From: Hofstenia miamia | Lineage: Eukaryota; Xenacoelomorpha; Acoela; Hofsteniidae | DNA: 64,000 nucleotides | Direction: 5' to 3' | Assembly: GCA_900660155.1 (NCBI GenBank) | Contig: CABFPE010000166.1 | Span: 952,276-1,016,275, forward strand | Shown: positions 10,536 through 22,380 of the stretch, piece by piece | How positions within the stretch are numbered: the stretch's first letter is position 1 | Layout: each line of letters begins with the position of its first letter | Position numbers and translations under genes: made by a program | Notes under the pieces: generated by a model | Seen by the model: only the letters and a program-made list of their open reading frames with translations | What the model was told of the DNA's origin: nothing | The model's database searches: none

Positions 10536-11840
10536 ATGAGCACCTTCACACATTCGTGTTTGGACACTTTTGAATGAGATAAAGTTTTGGTAAATTTCAA
10601 TGGTGGTAGCACACAAAAATATTTCCCAATATCAGGTTTTAATTGTCCAATGATTGAATATAATTTTAGTTCAGAACAAAATGAATACATTGATTTGCAA
10701 AGTATATATTTGGCTATATCAGTCAAAATTTTACGTAATGACGGGAGTGATCTTATCTGGGATGTTACTGATGCTACTAAACAGGATAATGTTTGTCTAG
10801 TAAACAACCCCCTAAATTCATTATTTAGTGATTATAATATTTATGCTAATGGTGTTTTAATACAAACAGGTGATACAGTTTGGCCACATACTGTAATGAT
10901 GACAATAGAACTATTAAAGAGTGCAGCACAGGAAAATTCCATTCTAACACCCAGTGGATATTATTTTGAAAAACGTCCTGATCAACCTATAGATAAGTGT
11001 AATAGCCAAGATGGACAATTTCAGCGTTTGGCTCTAAGACAGAAAAGTAAAGGTTTAAACCTTTATAGATCTGTAGCTGTGTATTTTTTTCAAAACTAAA
11101 AAAAATTATTGATACCGCTAGTTAGCCTTCGTCTCAAACTTTTACGTTCCTTGGATGATTTTTCACTAATTTCCAATTGTAAAATCACCCCACTGTATAC
11201 TACAAAGCAGAAATTACAGATGCGACACTGAGCTTAAAGCAGCTATGCGTTACAGAGAGTGTGCACCTGGCAATTGTAAAAACGTTGTTAACTACACCAG
11301 CAACACCACTTTATGCCAATTCTCATAAGAACATTTATTATTCCACCTGGTCAAAACTCTCTAACAAAAGAAAATGTATTTTAAATCAACCGATTTGACG
11401 TATTGCTCTAGCACTTGTTCCTAATCTACAATTTCCAGGAACAGCAGACTCAAACCCATTCTCATATAGATTTAAAGGTCTGCGCCAAGTTAATATAACA
11501 CGGTGTGGATCGAATATTGCATTCACACCAATGACGGTGGGTGAAAATAATTATGCACAAGCATACTTTCATTATGTAAATGCGTTGGGTTTGAATGATG
11601 TAACTGGTATACCATACTCAGATTATAATAAGCATGCAATTATGGTTTTTGATTTGACCAGTATTGCAGAGGTAAATAATGTAGTATTCTACCCCAAATT
11701 AAGTGGTGCAAGTATGCGTCTAACACTAGATTTTGATTCTCCAATAGGCAAATCACTGGAGGTGATCGCTTTGGGTGAAACATGTTCAAAGCTATACATT
11801 AAACAACGGAAAATTATAAACGATAAGAAAGCAAATTAGT
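10536..11840 (+). pseudogene. Polinton major capsid protein remnant
   Basis: The N-terminal half contains EYIDLQSIYLAISVKIL and NPLNSLFSDYNIYANG, the hallmark strands of the first jelly roll of Polinton/virophage-type capsid proteins. The C-terminal half (frame 11531-11839) contains MVFDLTSIAEVNN and RLTLDFDSPI. A start at 10536 (MSTFTHSCLDTFE) is plausible. The span of about 430 codons is close to the family size. Broken in a few places. Confidence 0.8.
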
Positions 11841-11859
11841 TTCATTCATTGTACTGTTG

Positions 11860-12510
11860 CAAAATGTTGGGAGTAGACAAGATTAGACTTGTAGAAGATC
11901 GCGTTCATTATACCAAGGACCCCACTTAAAATTCAAATTATTTACTACAAAAAATTGTATACATAACGTTGGTGTTGACAGAATTCTGCAAATGAATCCC
12001 TATGGTGGACTTATTAGCATAAATAATTCTAGACTACATTTGATGTTGAAATGGCCAAAACTGTTAAGAATACATGCAATTTACCACAATAGTTATGGTT
12101 TTCTTAAAAGAGAATTTGGAATTGGAAATGGATATCCGATATTTTACACTTTTTGGTGTAATTTACCCATTTTGGGTCATGTACCGTCTTTATTGTTTTG
12201 GATATATGAGAAGTTTAGGTATAATGAACTCTACAAATATTTAAATGTTCAATGTACCCTGACGAGATAAGACGTTTTATTCTCCAAATCCCATTACTAC
12301 GTTGGCGTTTTTTCGGTGTAAACTGTTCAGATTGCATACCACCAAGCCTTGTCCAAAACTCTTTTCTAATTTCTAATCCAAGTCCAAATGGTCATCCCGG
12401 AACCCATTGGAACTTAATATTCAATGATTCTCTCGGTTATCCACTAAAGAAGTACCCCAATATTAAACATTACTGTCTAACTATGTATCCTGGATTCCAT
12501 GTGTATTAAG
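11860..12510 (+). pseudogene. Polinton adenain-like cysteine protease remnant
   Basis: From about 12252 the sequence reads YPDEIRRFILQIP, then FFGVNCSDCIPP and GHPGTHWNLIF. G-T/Q-H-W contains the catalytic His of adenain-type capsid-maturation proteases. The segment 11860-12240 before it is open in patches but not recognised and may be another small element gene. Broken. Confidence 0.65.
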
Positions 12511-12514
12511 GTGA

Positions 12515-13910
12515 TCGAAAACTAAAGTGCAGGGAATATCACCCGAAATATTTGTAGTGATGGTTTTAATAAATTAATGTATTCTTAGTCACTTTTCTTA
12601 TTTTACATTTACAAAATGTTTTGTATAAATAGCATAATCGAAATTTATTATTTTATACACTTTTGCGATATGTCAATTGTTAGTCTACTTTCTGACAACT
12701 ATCAAAGCAATAACTCAATACATAATACTATAATGCTTCTCATGTGGCTTTGCTAAATACCAAATTTCCCATAGGATTCAATAATATACAAGATCAATCA
12801 TGGAGTTTTATCAACGCAAATGGAAATAAACGTATTGAAAAAATATTTATTTTTGTAGCAACTTTCATTTACATAAGTGTATAAACTGGGAAAAACATGT
12901 TGTTTTAAAATTTACAAAAAATAATTTTTTGTATATTGAAAGAATTCTAGTATCATATGAAAATGTTTTTTTTAATCGTGATAAATGTTAAGTTTGTACC
13001 AGTTTATTAATTGGTAGATAGTAAGTTTACAATTGGATGCATTTTGACATTTCAACAATGGCAATAGATAAACTATGTAATGTTGACATTGTCTATAAAA
13101 AGCATGCATTTTTCTACACATATGAATATACACAGGCGGTATAATGAAATTTCACATTGGTGAAAGAATGACAACTACCTGAAAAATTTCAAAACTTTTT
13201 GGTGAGTTTTCTTATAATTAAATCTCAGACATTGTTTTGATTCTTAATGCTTTTTGCAATAGTATTTCTAGTTAGATTTACATGTATTTCTTTTAAAAAC
13301 GTAATCAATTTTATTTTAATGAATTGCTGCAAATTTACTGTCTGATGTTAAAATTATTATATACATGTACTTTATTACAACAAAACGTCGTTTGTTTGTT
13401 AATATACATTTTTAATTGAATTTGCTTAAACTTTTAATTTTCATGTGCTTGATACTTTGATCTATCACCTCATTTGACTTGTTTATTAATCGCTATTTTA
13501 GATACTACCCTGTGAAATTCATAACGTGCAAATACACATTGCATTTGTTTCGTACAACATTCCCATCCCAACATAAAAGTTTGACGAATATTATCATTGT
13601 TAATTGAACTGTAGACGAAATACGCTATATGAACTTTATCATTTATTTGTGCATTTTATATTTTCTTTGTAAATAAATTTATTATTTATAAATATTCCTT
13701 TTTTCTGTATGGTGAGAGTATGCTTCTGTGGAAGCATGTATTTATATTTATTTTAAAAATTATTTTTACGTGGAAATATTTGTCGATTCAAGTTTTAAAA
13801 AAGTTTTTATTTTTGCAATTGACATATGTGTTGTCTGTGAAACATGTATTTGTGACAGTCAGTTAAAATGTATATTAACAAGTATGTAAAGTACTAAATG
13901 TAGTATCTCC
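12515..13910. other. AT-rich flank of the Polinton
   Basis: No coding signature. It could include the right end of the Polinton, but no inverted match to the left flank was recognised. Confidence 0.35.
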
Positions 13911-13917
13911 AATGCCA

Positions 13918-14130
13918 TGTATGTTAATAAAAAAAACATGTAAAGTAAAACATGTAAACTAAATTAAGCCACATAAATAAGCAAGTCACGTACATTAACA
14001 AAAACCCAATATGTAAAGTAAAACATGTAATCTAAATTAAGCCACATAAATAATCAAGTCACGTACATTAACAAAAAGCCAGTATGTAGAGGAAAACATG
14101 TAAACTAAATTGAGCCACATAATAAGCAAG
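13918..14130. repeat. 71-bp tandem repeat, 3 copies
   Basis: Three units containing CATGTAAACTAAATTAAGCC, then ACATAAATAAGCAAGTCACG and ACATTAACAAAAA. Units start near 13918, 13989 and 14060, and the third is more diverged and slightly shorter. Confidence 0.8.
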
Positions 14131-14221
14131 TAAAAAAATTGGTTACATTTAAACAATAGACTGTAAACAAAATTGTTTGTCAACAAAACAGAACATATTC
14201 CAATAACGTCAGAACAACACC

Positions 14222-14345
14222 CCCGCCAATATCCAATTCCCACCAGAACCAAAGGTCCCCCTTGACCAATCAGAAAAAAGTGACATCTCCTCTCCCACCT
14301 CTCGACCAATCAGAAAAAAGTGGCACGAAATTGCCGCGTATATTA
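14222..14345. promoter_or_regulatory. CCAAT-box-rich block, promoter-like
   Basis: In an otherwise AT-rich region this stretch is GC-richer. It carries GACCAATCAGAAAAAAGTG twice (14264-14282 and 14304-14322, exactly 40 bp apart) plus CCAATATCCAATTCC at 14226. Paired CCAAT boxes are typical of RNA polymerase II promoters and of some LTR or transposon ends. No downstream gene was recognised, so which transcript it would serve is unknown. Confidence 0.4.
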
Positions 14346-14349
14346 CTAC

Positions 14350-14685
14350 TGTTAACCCTAGAACTGTAGAAAATGAAAATACACATTATATGTAAACATG
14401 GTATCAATTTTCACATAAATGAAAAACATCTCTGACTAAAAGATCTTACTTCCAAATCATTGACACTTACAGCAGGCATGAACATATTGTCAAGGCCTAA
14501 AGAATTTGCTGTTGGGACAAGCGTATCATCTTTATTGACTAAACTCTTCTGATGAATAATTATTTGGAAATGTTATCTCCAACATATCAAAAGATTCTCT
14601 AATATCCTACATCACACATTGGTTTTTGTCTTCAAAATGTGCACATTTAAAGATTCTCAATGAAAATATACTATCACTGTAAAAT
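14350..14685. other. Unassigned AT-rich sequence
   Basis: No gene, repeat or motif could be supported. Confidence 0.35.
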
Positions 14686-14688
14686 ATA

Positions 14689-14921
14689 CAGGGTGTCCAC
14701 AAAGTCTGGACATAATAAAATTTCATAATTTCGCCACTGTCTAAATAAGTGAACTTTCTTCCGGATAAAGTACATTAAATTTTTAAATTAAGCCTCTATA
14801 GCCACTAACAACTATAAACTGAAATCTTTCTTGAAGCATGGATGCAAAAAATATGAAAAATTTTAAAGCCTACATTGAAAAATAGTTAATTTTCCTGTGT
14901 CTAGACTTTACGGACACCCTG
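14689..14921. mobile_element. 233-bp mariner/Tc1-type MITE
   Basis: The left end is CAGGGTGTCCACAAAGTCTG and the right end, reverse-complemented, is CAGGGTGTCCGTAAAGTCTA: 25-bp inverted repeats with three or four differences. TA dinucleotides flank both sides (14687-14688 and 14922-14923), the target duplication of the IS630-Tc1-mariner superfamily. It has no coding capacity and would be mobilised in trans. Confidence 0.9.
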
Positions 14922-14924
14922 TAC

Positions 14925-15775
14925 ATCAATAAAATTGTGTGTTTTTTGGAAATGAGATTTTACATTGATTCCCTAGAACAGTATTCTAGTTTTTCAAGTG
15001 CAAATGAAATTTCTTTCAAAGGGGCTTATAATGTTGAACATTGACATCAAATATGAAAAGTTACAAAATTTGCATTTTTGCTGGCATGCATTTACTGATA
15101 GTTATACCTTGGATTTTGGTTATTAATCTATAGGAATATCAAAACTAACAGATTTGGTTAGTAATTGATTTTGTTAATCATGCATATTTTAATTGGTTTT
15201 ATTTTTCACTAATTTAATGACTATAAAACAGCAATACCTGCTGAATTTAAATAATATAATAATATATGGTAGCTTGTGATAGTATGATTTGTTTTATAAT
15301 GGAATAGCTGATGTTATAACTTCTATACTTTCCTATAGCGCCTATAATGCCAACATTATTGAAACATTGCTGCAAATAATGTGGGATAGTCTCTTGATCT
15401 TCTTTAGGACTGACAAATGGGCATTGTTTGTGTTTGAGAAATGCATTGTTTAGATAGCTCTTGGATGCTGGCTAAGACATCTCTTGGGTGTTTTTGGAAG
15501 TACTTTTTGCATTAGGTTGATGTAGTACAAGACTCCTATCCAGAGGATTAATATTGATTTACTCAGAAGAATTTAAAAAACTTAACAAATAAGCACTCAT
15601 TTGTCAACATTTATGAAGGCAGTAGTGAAATCTACTCAGGTTCAACATGGATGAGCCATTGAAAAAAGTAGCAAACGTTATCAAATGAATTAGAGAAAAA
15701 TAGCAGTGAAACTTTATTTATAGCTTTATGCAGCCTTTGTTCATGTATGCATGCTCAAAATGTTTCCAAAATTCT
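14925..15775. other. Unassigned sequence
   Basis: Short frames only. No recognised domain or repeat. Confidence 0.35.
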
Positions 15776-15780
15776 ATCTT

Positions 15781-16110
15781 CTAATATTTTGTAGGATATC
15801 CCTTTGAGCGAATAACAGCTTCAAGGCGATGAGGGATTAAAGCAAAAAATCTTTCAATAAAGCTGTTGGGAATTGCATAGAATTCTTTCTTTATTGTGTA
15901 CCACAGCTCGTCTTCAGGGTGAAGAGTATGCTCTCCAATCCAATATTTGACTTCATTCCACATATTTTCAATGTTAAGGTCTGGAGATTGACCAGGCCAA
16001 TTAGCAAGGATAGCAATCCTCTTAATGTGGAAGAGTTTTTCATTTCTTTGGAGGTATGACATGGAGCGCCATCCTTAGCCATGTGATAGTACTCGTACTT
16101 TGAAGGACAT
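15781..16110 (-). pseudogene. 3' half of a Tc1-type transposase
   Basis: The minus strand gives MAKDGAPCHTSKEMK (second catalytic Asp and His of Tc1) at about 16082-16040. After a frame change it gives ANWPGQSPDLNIENMWNEV at about 15990. The usual SPDLNPIENMW has lost its Pro codon. The reading continues to SFIERFFALIPHRLEAVI and stops near 15781. Everything upstream of the DGAPCHT motif is missing, so it is a 5'-truncated, dead copy. Confidence 0.8.
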
Positions 16111-16114
16111 TATT

Positions 16115-17460
16115 TTGTTTTTTTCGACGGATAGGTCGCAATTATGTAAATGAATTCTCTCTCTCAAAAAAAAGTTGTTACATTTGACATTTTTGTTTAG
16201 GAAACCAATTATAACTACAATTGTGTAGATCCTATCGTGAAATATAAGAAATTTGATTCTACTATAAGCATCTGAATATCAAACATCTAAAAAATTTTTC
16301 TCTATTGATTGACGAATACAATATTTCAAAGAAGTTTTTTGTTTAGTAATCATCGTTATGTAACCTCAAATATTTTATTAGCTCCAATTTCATATTAATC
16401 GCTTTCAAATTTTATTTGGGCAAAGCAAAACTTCTTGGAGAAAAAATCAATCTTAATTTAATAACAATTAGGTATGATCTTGAGAACTTATTGAAATATG
16501 TCAATTTTAAAGCATTTCTACACACTAAATTAAATCTATTACAGAAATGATCAATAAAAAATTTTGCTTTACCAGAAGAAAAGTTTTGCCATTTGTGGGC
16601 ATGCCCATAGAATTAAATTGTAAATCGTAGCCATGCCCACGCCCACCCCACTCGTGGCTGCTTAGTAGTGATCGGTGATTTCTAAAACATGAGCTGGTAT
16701 TCTGTTTTGGTTTTTTTAAGAGTATTAATAAAAAATTGATCAAGGAAAACATACCTTTTCCAAGTATATTTTCATGACACTAAGGTAAGTTGTTAATCAA
16801 CTAAAACAATTGATAAGCATGCTAACATTGTTTCAAGATGACTGCATAGTTTTTTGGAAATGACAATATAGCTAAGAGTTTTAGTTTTCATTGAAAACCG
16901 CGGTTTCGGTTTATTTTGGTATACCATGTTAGTAGAATTAATCTTGCTGAAGCTCTACATTTTTATCACTGTGCTTTGTTATTGAAATTAATGCCATGCT
17001 AAATGATCACTCTTTAGTAACAGTAAGACTCTTACTGTAAGAGAGCCCCAGAAGAAACGATTAAAAATAACCTACAGTACATAAGATGTAGGAGTTTGCA
17101 AACACAAAAAAAAATAAAGTAAACCTTGGTGTTTGGCCGCATTGGCTTTTTAAAGCTGTGACAAGGAGCTGCTTGCCCGCCGGGAGTGTCTATCACAGCA
17201 TTATATTTTCCGCATATATTTTTAAGACATATAGTCGCCAGAAGTTTGTGATTGCAGGATTTGGGTTTCTTAGCAAACGTCGTCTATTGGAAACTACTTT
17301 GAGAACAAATCATATGAATTTCCTGAAAATTTGCATGCAAACCTAAAATCATTTGCTGATGTTTTTAAAGAAATAAAAAATATGCTTTGGTTGCATCTTT
17401 CGCGCTATGCTGAGTTTAATTTTCAAAAAACATTCCTAATGTAACATAATCAACATAAAA
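16115..17460. other. Unassigned AT-rich sequence
   Basis: A short GC-richer patch at 16575-16665 contains GGGCATGCCC and CCACGCCCACCCC motifs of a kind often seen in dispersed repeats. Frames near 17158-17346 have no recognised homology. Confidence 0.3.
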
Positions 17461-17465
17461 TAATG

Positions 17466-18731
17466 TGTGGTCAAGATGAGAGAAGGAGTGGAAAGAACTA
17501 AGACTCAAGTAAAATAATTATTAAATGTAAAACACATGATTATTATTAATTATATTATTTGTAAAATTATAAAAGCAGTATCTTTACATTAATTTACTTG
17601 GCAGTACTTTTGGCAAATGGGAAAAGAACGAAACGCAAATGCTAATTAATGCTGACGTGCGTAAAACAGCAGACGAAGAAAGTAGAGGGAAAATTTGTAA
17701 ATACACAACAACATCGATTAGACAGGTACTAGCCAAGTGTTTGATTGTTTATTATTACTAAGTATAAAAAGAGTGCAATTGATTTATTTGATGATGAATG
17801 AAAATTATTGCATTTACTTCTTTATCTTTGTCAGGTTATTTTATTAAATTAAAATGGAAAGCTAAACTTTAGAAGCACTAGAGTAATCTGGACGGTGGTC
17901 CCCAACTGCATTTAAAGGAAGTCTGGAACGGCAAGCACATACAGCCTTTCAAAAGTGCGGTGCAGCTGGTAGTCGTCGTTTACTTGATGTGCTTTTAGGT
18001 TAGGTGTAAGACTAGGGAGTTATATTCGTTTTAGCTTTCCTATCGGTCGTTATTCAACCAGTATTATTATTATGATTGTTCGGTTAACCCTCACGATAGA
18101 GGCAATATTTATTAGATCTCATTTTTCTTGGTTATTAGATCGATTGCCTATTAGTAAATTCTCTGACATCGGACTAAATTACAATATTTATTTCTCGCTG
18201 ACCGCATTGATTGTTCACATGTATCAAGGGCTTACATGTACTTTTATATCTGTAGGGTTATTATATGTAAGGAAATATAATAAGCTGCGAAGCACCACGG
18301 TTGCATTACTGCCTTCTTATATTTTAACCGCAATAATAACAAGAACAATCAACGCACTAAATTGTTAACAAATAACACACACATGTTCACTGAGATACCA
18401 TTCCCATGCACTGAGTCTACCCTTGGTAATTCTGTTGATGTCATCCGAGTGAAGCTGGATTAATTCGCAAAGACCAATCATCCTCTAATTCATTGCTTCA
18501 GGTCGGGTTGATACCCATTGCCCCATCTGTCACTCTCGATCTAAATGAACCGTAGTTACCAGATGCATTAAGTGTAGCTAATGCTATATTAATTAAGTAA
18601 AATAGTTAACTATTAATTAAGCTCAGAGAAAGAGGTGTTGGAGTCTGTCATACATTGAATAGTGAATAAACCGGAATTATGTCGAGCAAAAGCCTAAATT
18701 AAGTTAAATTTGATGTTGGCAAGGTTCAACA
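17466..18731 (+). repeat. LTR of family A
   Basis: Starts TGTGGTCAAGATGAG and ends GGCAAGGTTCAACA directly against the primer-binding site. The 1266-bp length is close to the 1274-bp solo LTR at 58219-59492. A TATA box (TATAAAAAG, 17763) and an AATAAA (about 18663) give plausible U3/R/U5 layout. Local similarity to the 58 kb copy includes TGGAAAGCTAAA and TTATATGTAAGGAA. Confidence 0.75.
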
Positions 18732-19621
18732 TGGCGACCGTGACAGGCGCCCGACATGCGAAAGAGGAAAAAGATGGAAATTTATAGAAAATCCTGAAAG
18801 CAAAAAACAATGGAAAAATCTAAACCGAGACTTAGTGTAAAGAAAGGTTTTTCAGTTTACAAAAGAAAAGAAAATTGGAAGAAGAGGGAAAGAAAATAAT
18901 TACCACACCTTACTTAAGTACATGAAGAAGCAGGAAGGNGTTATTATATGTAAGGAAATATAATAAGCTGCGAAGCACCACGGTTGCATTACTGCCTTCT
19001 TATATTTTAACCGCAATAATAACAAGAACAATCAACGCACTAAATTGTTAACAAATAACACACACATGTTCACTGAGATACCATTCCCATGCACTGAGTC
19101 TACCCTTGGTAATTCTGTTGATGTCATCCGAGTGAAGCTGGATTAATTCGCAAAGACCAATCATCCTCTAATGCATTGCTTCAGGTCGGGTTGATACCCA
19201 TTGCCCCATCTGTCACTCTCGATCTAAATGAACCGTAGTTACCAGATGCATTAAGTGTAGCTAATGCTATATTAATTAAGTAAAATAGTTAACTATTAAT
19301 TAAGCTCAGAGAAAGAGGTGTTGGAGTCTGTCATACATTGAATAGTGAATAAACCGGAATTATGTCGAGCAAAAGCCTAAATTAAGTTAAATTTGATGTT
19401 GGCAAGGTTCAACATGGCGACCGTGACAGGCGCCCGACATGCGAAAGAGGAAAAAGATGGAAATTTATAGAAAATCCTGAAAGCAAAAAACAATGGAAAA
19501 ATCTAAACCGAGACTTAGTGTAAAGAAAGGTTTTTCAGTTTACAAAAGAAAAGAAAATTGGAAGAAGAGGGAAAGAAAATAATTACCACACCTTACTTAA
19601 GTACATGAAGAAGCAGGAAGG
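18257..19621 (+). repeat. 682-bp direct duplication around a single N
   Basis: 18257-18938 is repeated as 18940-19621. Both copies are 682 bp and I see one difference (ATTCATTGC versus ATGCATTGC, near 18488/19171). The N at 18939 is the exact boundary. This is what two overlapping contig ends joined by one N would look like. Confidence 0.9.
18732..18747 (+). other. Primer-binding site, tRNA-Arg type
   Basis: TGGCGACCGTGACAGG follows the LTR end with no spacer. From general knowledge it complements the 3' end of animal tRNA-Arg genes ending CCTGTCACGGTCG plus CCA. A second copy at 19415-19430 belongs to the duplicated block. Confidence 0.7.
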
Positions 19622-19659
19622 AAACAATAAAGGATTACTCTTAAAGCTAATTACAATAA

Positions 19660-19945
19660 TGGTAAATTCAAGAAAGAAAACGAGGAGTAAAACAAAACTT
19701 CAAGAAACCCCCAGTCAAGAAAAACCGCAGAAACACAAGGAGCAATGACGTCCCTCGAAAGTGAACCGTCTCCAACGGAATTAGTATTACAGCCAGTGCA
19801 AACAGATACTGAACTGACGATAGCGCAATTAATAGAGATAATCGAAAATAATAAAATCGAAAGACAAGAGCTAACGAGACGGATAGAACATTTAACACAA
19901 AGGATAGTCGAAATAGAAGAAACCAATAGTCAAAAAGAAAAAATC
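19660..19945 (+). pseudogene. gag N-terminus of the family A element
   Basis: The open segment from about 19745 (MTSLESEPSPTELVLQPVQ) is followed by a coiled-coil-like stretch rich in E, I and L. It matches the leader and gag start at 62.94-63.15 kb almost position for position. Only the first part is present; similarity stops near 19945. Confidence 0.65.
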
Positions 19946-19949
19946 ATGG

Positions 19950-20725
19950 GTTGGTCAACTTTATCAGGCTTTATGGGCTCATGTATCAACTTGAGAGCTT
20001 CGGTCCAGAAGTAACCTATAGGTTTAAAGAATTGCTCTAATTAAAACTGAGTACCAATTACAGAATTAAATTTCCAAATGAAATTTTGACCTTAGAATTC
20101 AGAAATATGCATAGCATTTGAAAGCTCTTGAGCAGTTGCATCTTTTTGACCTACACGTAAGGCTTTCCACTCAAGCAAAATTGTAAATACCAATCATATT
20201 TATAGAGAACTTTGTATAATCGTCAACATTGGTAAACATATGCAATTAGTGAGGTAGCCTCAGGACTTTCAAATTTTCAATATTTACAAAATTATCATAA
20301 ATACAATACATTTCTTCATTTTTCTCACGATCATTCATTTAGTAGGAAATAGTTTTGTCATTCCAACAAGAATGCTCAGAAAACAAACAAATATTCATAG
20401 AAAGATCAGAAGAACACTAAAACGAGAATCATTATCTAATTTGTTTTACTTACAGATGAATATATCAAATAATTAATGTTTATTCGACCAACAAAAGTAA
20501 AAAAACTATTACTAAGGAAATATTTCTCTATTCAAACCTTCAAAAAGCTAAACATTAAAGTCCTTTAAATTAGAAACACACATTAAATCTATATGCAAGT
20601 GTTGTGGGTATTATTTACGTAATATCCAATTAATGCGTAGATTTCTTTCATTAGAAACACTAAGATAATTGTTCAATCTATGATTTCTTGTAGGTTAAAT
20701 TTTAATACCAGTATTCGTTACGTCC
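19950..20725. other. Unassigned AT-rich sequence
   Basis: No coding or repeat signature could be supported. Confidence 0.35.
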
Positions 20726-20734
20726 TACCCGATT

Positions 20735-21230
20735 ATCAAATACAAAGACTATAATTAGTCCAAAATGACTGTGCTCGTATTATTTTCTGTTAAAGAAGCA
20801 AAGATCATATCACGCCTTCTTTGATATCTCTACATTGGTTCCAATTATATTTCGTATTACTTAAAAAATTGCTATTATGCTTTTTAATAGCATACAGAAT
20901 TTGGCTCCGAGATAAACTCGTAATAGACTTTCTTTAGTCCATCATGAATTTCATAACCACAAACCTAGTGATTTATATCTACTAAGCATTCCAAGAATTA
21001 AAGCTTCGTATGGCAAAAGATCAGTTTCGTTTGCTGGTCCAACAATTTTCAATTCTTCACCATTGAATCTTAGATTTTGCCATAATTACGAATCTCTAAA
21101 AAATGAAAAAATGGTATAAAGTCACACTTGTTCAATCAATTTATTGCAGAACATTGAGAAATTCAAATTTATTTTAAATCGCAATTGAATACATTTTGTA
21201 AAAATGTGCAAGATAAATATCAATATATTT
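20735..21230 (+). pseudogene. 3' fragment of a CR1/Jockey-like LINE reverse transcriptase ORF
   Basis: In successive frames the + strand gives NDCARIIF, HITPSLISLHWF, then SIPRIKASYGKRSVSFAGPT and IFNSSPLNLRF. This is the characteristic tail of LINE ORF2 proteins after the RT domain (Q-N-x-x-A-R, then L-H-W-L-P, then R-x-x-x-x-G-x-R-S-F-x-x-x-x-P). Multiple frameshifts and stops show a dead, 5'-truncated copy. Assignment to CR1/Jockey rather than another LINE clade is inferred. Confidence 0.6.
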
Positions 21231-21234
21231 TTGT

Positions 21235-22375
21235 TATTATTATTAAAAGAAACTATTTCAAAAATCGACAAATCTGTCAACACTTCTAATACATCATGAA
21301 TTTTCATGGCTTTGCTATGCAGAAATCTAGAGATAATATGTTTTTCTCACGTGCTAAGCACTTCCTAAAGTATTATTTTCCATCAAATTCCAAATCCTAA
21401 TTGGCGCCAAAAGTGAGTTAGTAATGGAAGTATTGGACAGCTTTCAAATATTTCCTCCCTAAAAATAGTTTGTTTTCTTTAATGCTGTCAATACTTTGCC
21501 TCTGTTTACAATCGGAGTAAGAATATTATTTCAATCTGAAACTTTATAATTTTCTTTATTCAGAAAATATGTTCAGTTCAAAAAATACATTCAATATTGT
21601 TCCTCTTACATAAATAATACTTAGAGAGGCATTCTTTAACTTTCCAATATTTCTTGATAGCATCTTGAATGTCTGTAAAGTTTCAGTCAATCCTTACTCG
21701 ATATTATGGAATCAAGTAATATTTTCATTGTTTGGAAATTCTATATAAAGTTCTGGAAGCATCCATGCTTTGAATTTTCCTCTGAATTTTTATGTTCAGC
21801 AATAATCAATTGAATGAAATGCTAAATTCAAAACCAATGTACTAGCAATGTAATGAATTCGTGAATGCAAAATTTTTGTGGATCAAAATATTTTCGGGAA
21901 ATGTGTATAATTTGAAAATTATATTTAACAAATATTTTCTAATATTAGAATATTTATAGCAACTGTTAAGGAAAGATGAATTTTTCCTACTAATATGCAA
22001 CCAATTTATTGGAAAATAAATTGTAACTTGCGTAAATAAAGTAATATATTTTGAAAAAAATTATGCACTCAAATAGAGGCCACTTTCATATCTTCATGCA
22101 CATGCCGTTTTAAAAAATTATTAAATTTTAAAAACTTTGAGTGCTTTAAAAGTGATTACCCTCAACTGCCAATTTCTGATCTAAATTTCTATTTCAATTT
22201 TCTCGATCTTGAAAAACATTGTAATAATTTCAAGTTTGCTATCATTGGCATGGACTAAATTGTAAATCATAAAATTCTTATTCGATTTTTTGAAATGCAT
22301 TATTTGTAGACTGCTTACCTGAAATTTCTAAATATTTGATTTAATGCAAACTATTTGATTTTGAGCAGCATCTGC
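21235..22375. other. Unassigned AT-rich sequence
   Basis: No supported feature. Confidence 0.35.
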
Positions 22376-22380
22376 AGAAA

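Larger units (their letters stand above)
6540..12510 (+). mobile_element. Fossil Polinton/Maverick element
   Basis: A + strand gene series typical of Polintons: A32-like packaging ATPase, an unknown ORF, a retroviral-type integrase, a PX-like minor capsid protein, a double-jelly-roll major capsid protein and an adenain-like cysteine protease. These are structural and integration functions of a virus-like transposon. A protein-primed DNA polymerase, expected in a full element, was not recognised. Neither terminal inverted repeats nor target duplications were found, so the ends given are the limits of coding similarity. Every recognised gene is broken, with on the order of ten or more breaks overall plus one nested LTR insertion. 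It looks moderately old: family motifs are still readable but no gene looks whole. Confidence 0.85.
17466..19945 (+). mobile_element. 5' end of a Ty3/Gypsy-like LTR element (family A)
   Basis: The order is 5' LTR, primer-binding site, untranslated leader and gag start, after which similarity ends near 19945. Family membership with the 54.6-64 kb elements is shown by matching LTR and gag-leader sequence. The copy is a 5' fragment and is broken. The 682-bp duplication inside it (next entry) is probably an assembly artefact, so the real length is likely about 0.7 kb less. Confidence 0.75.
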
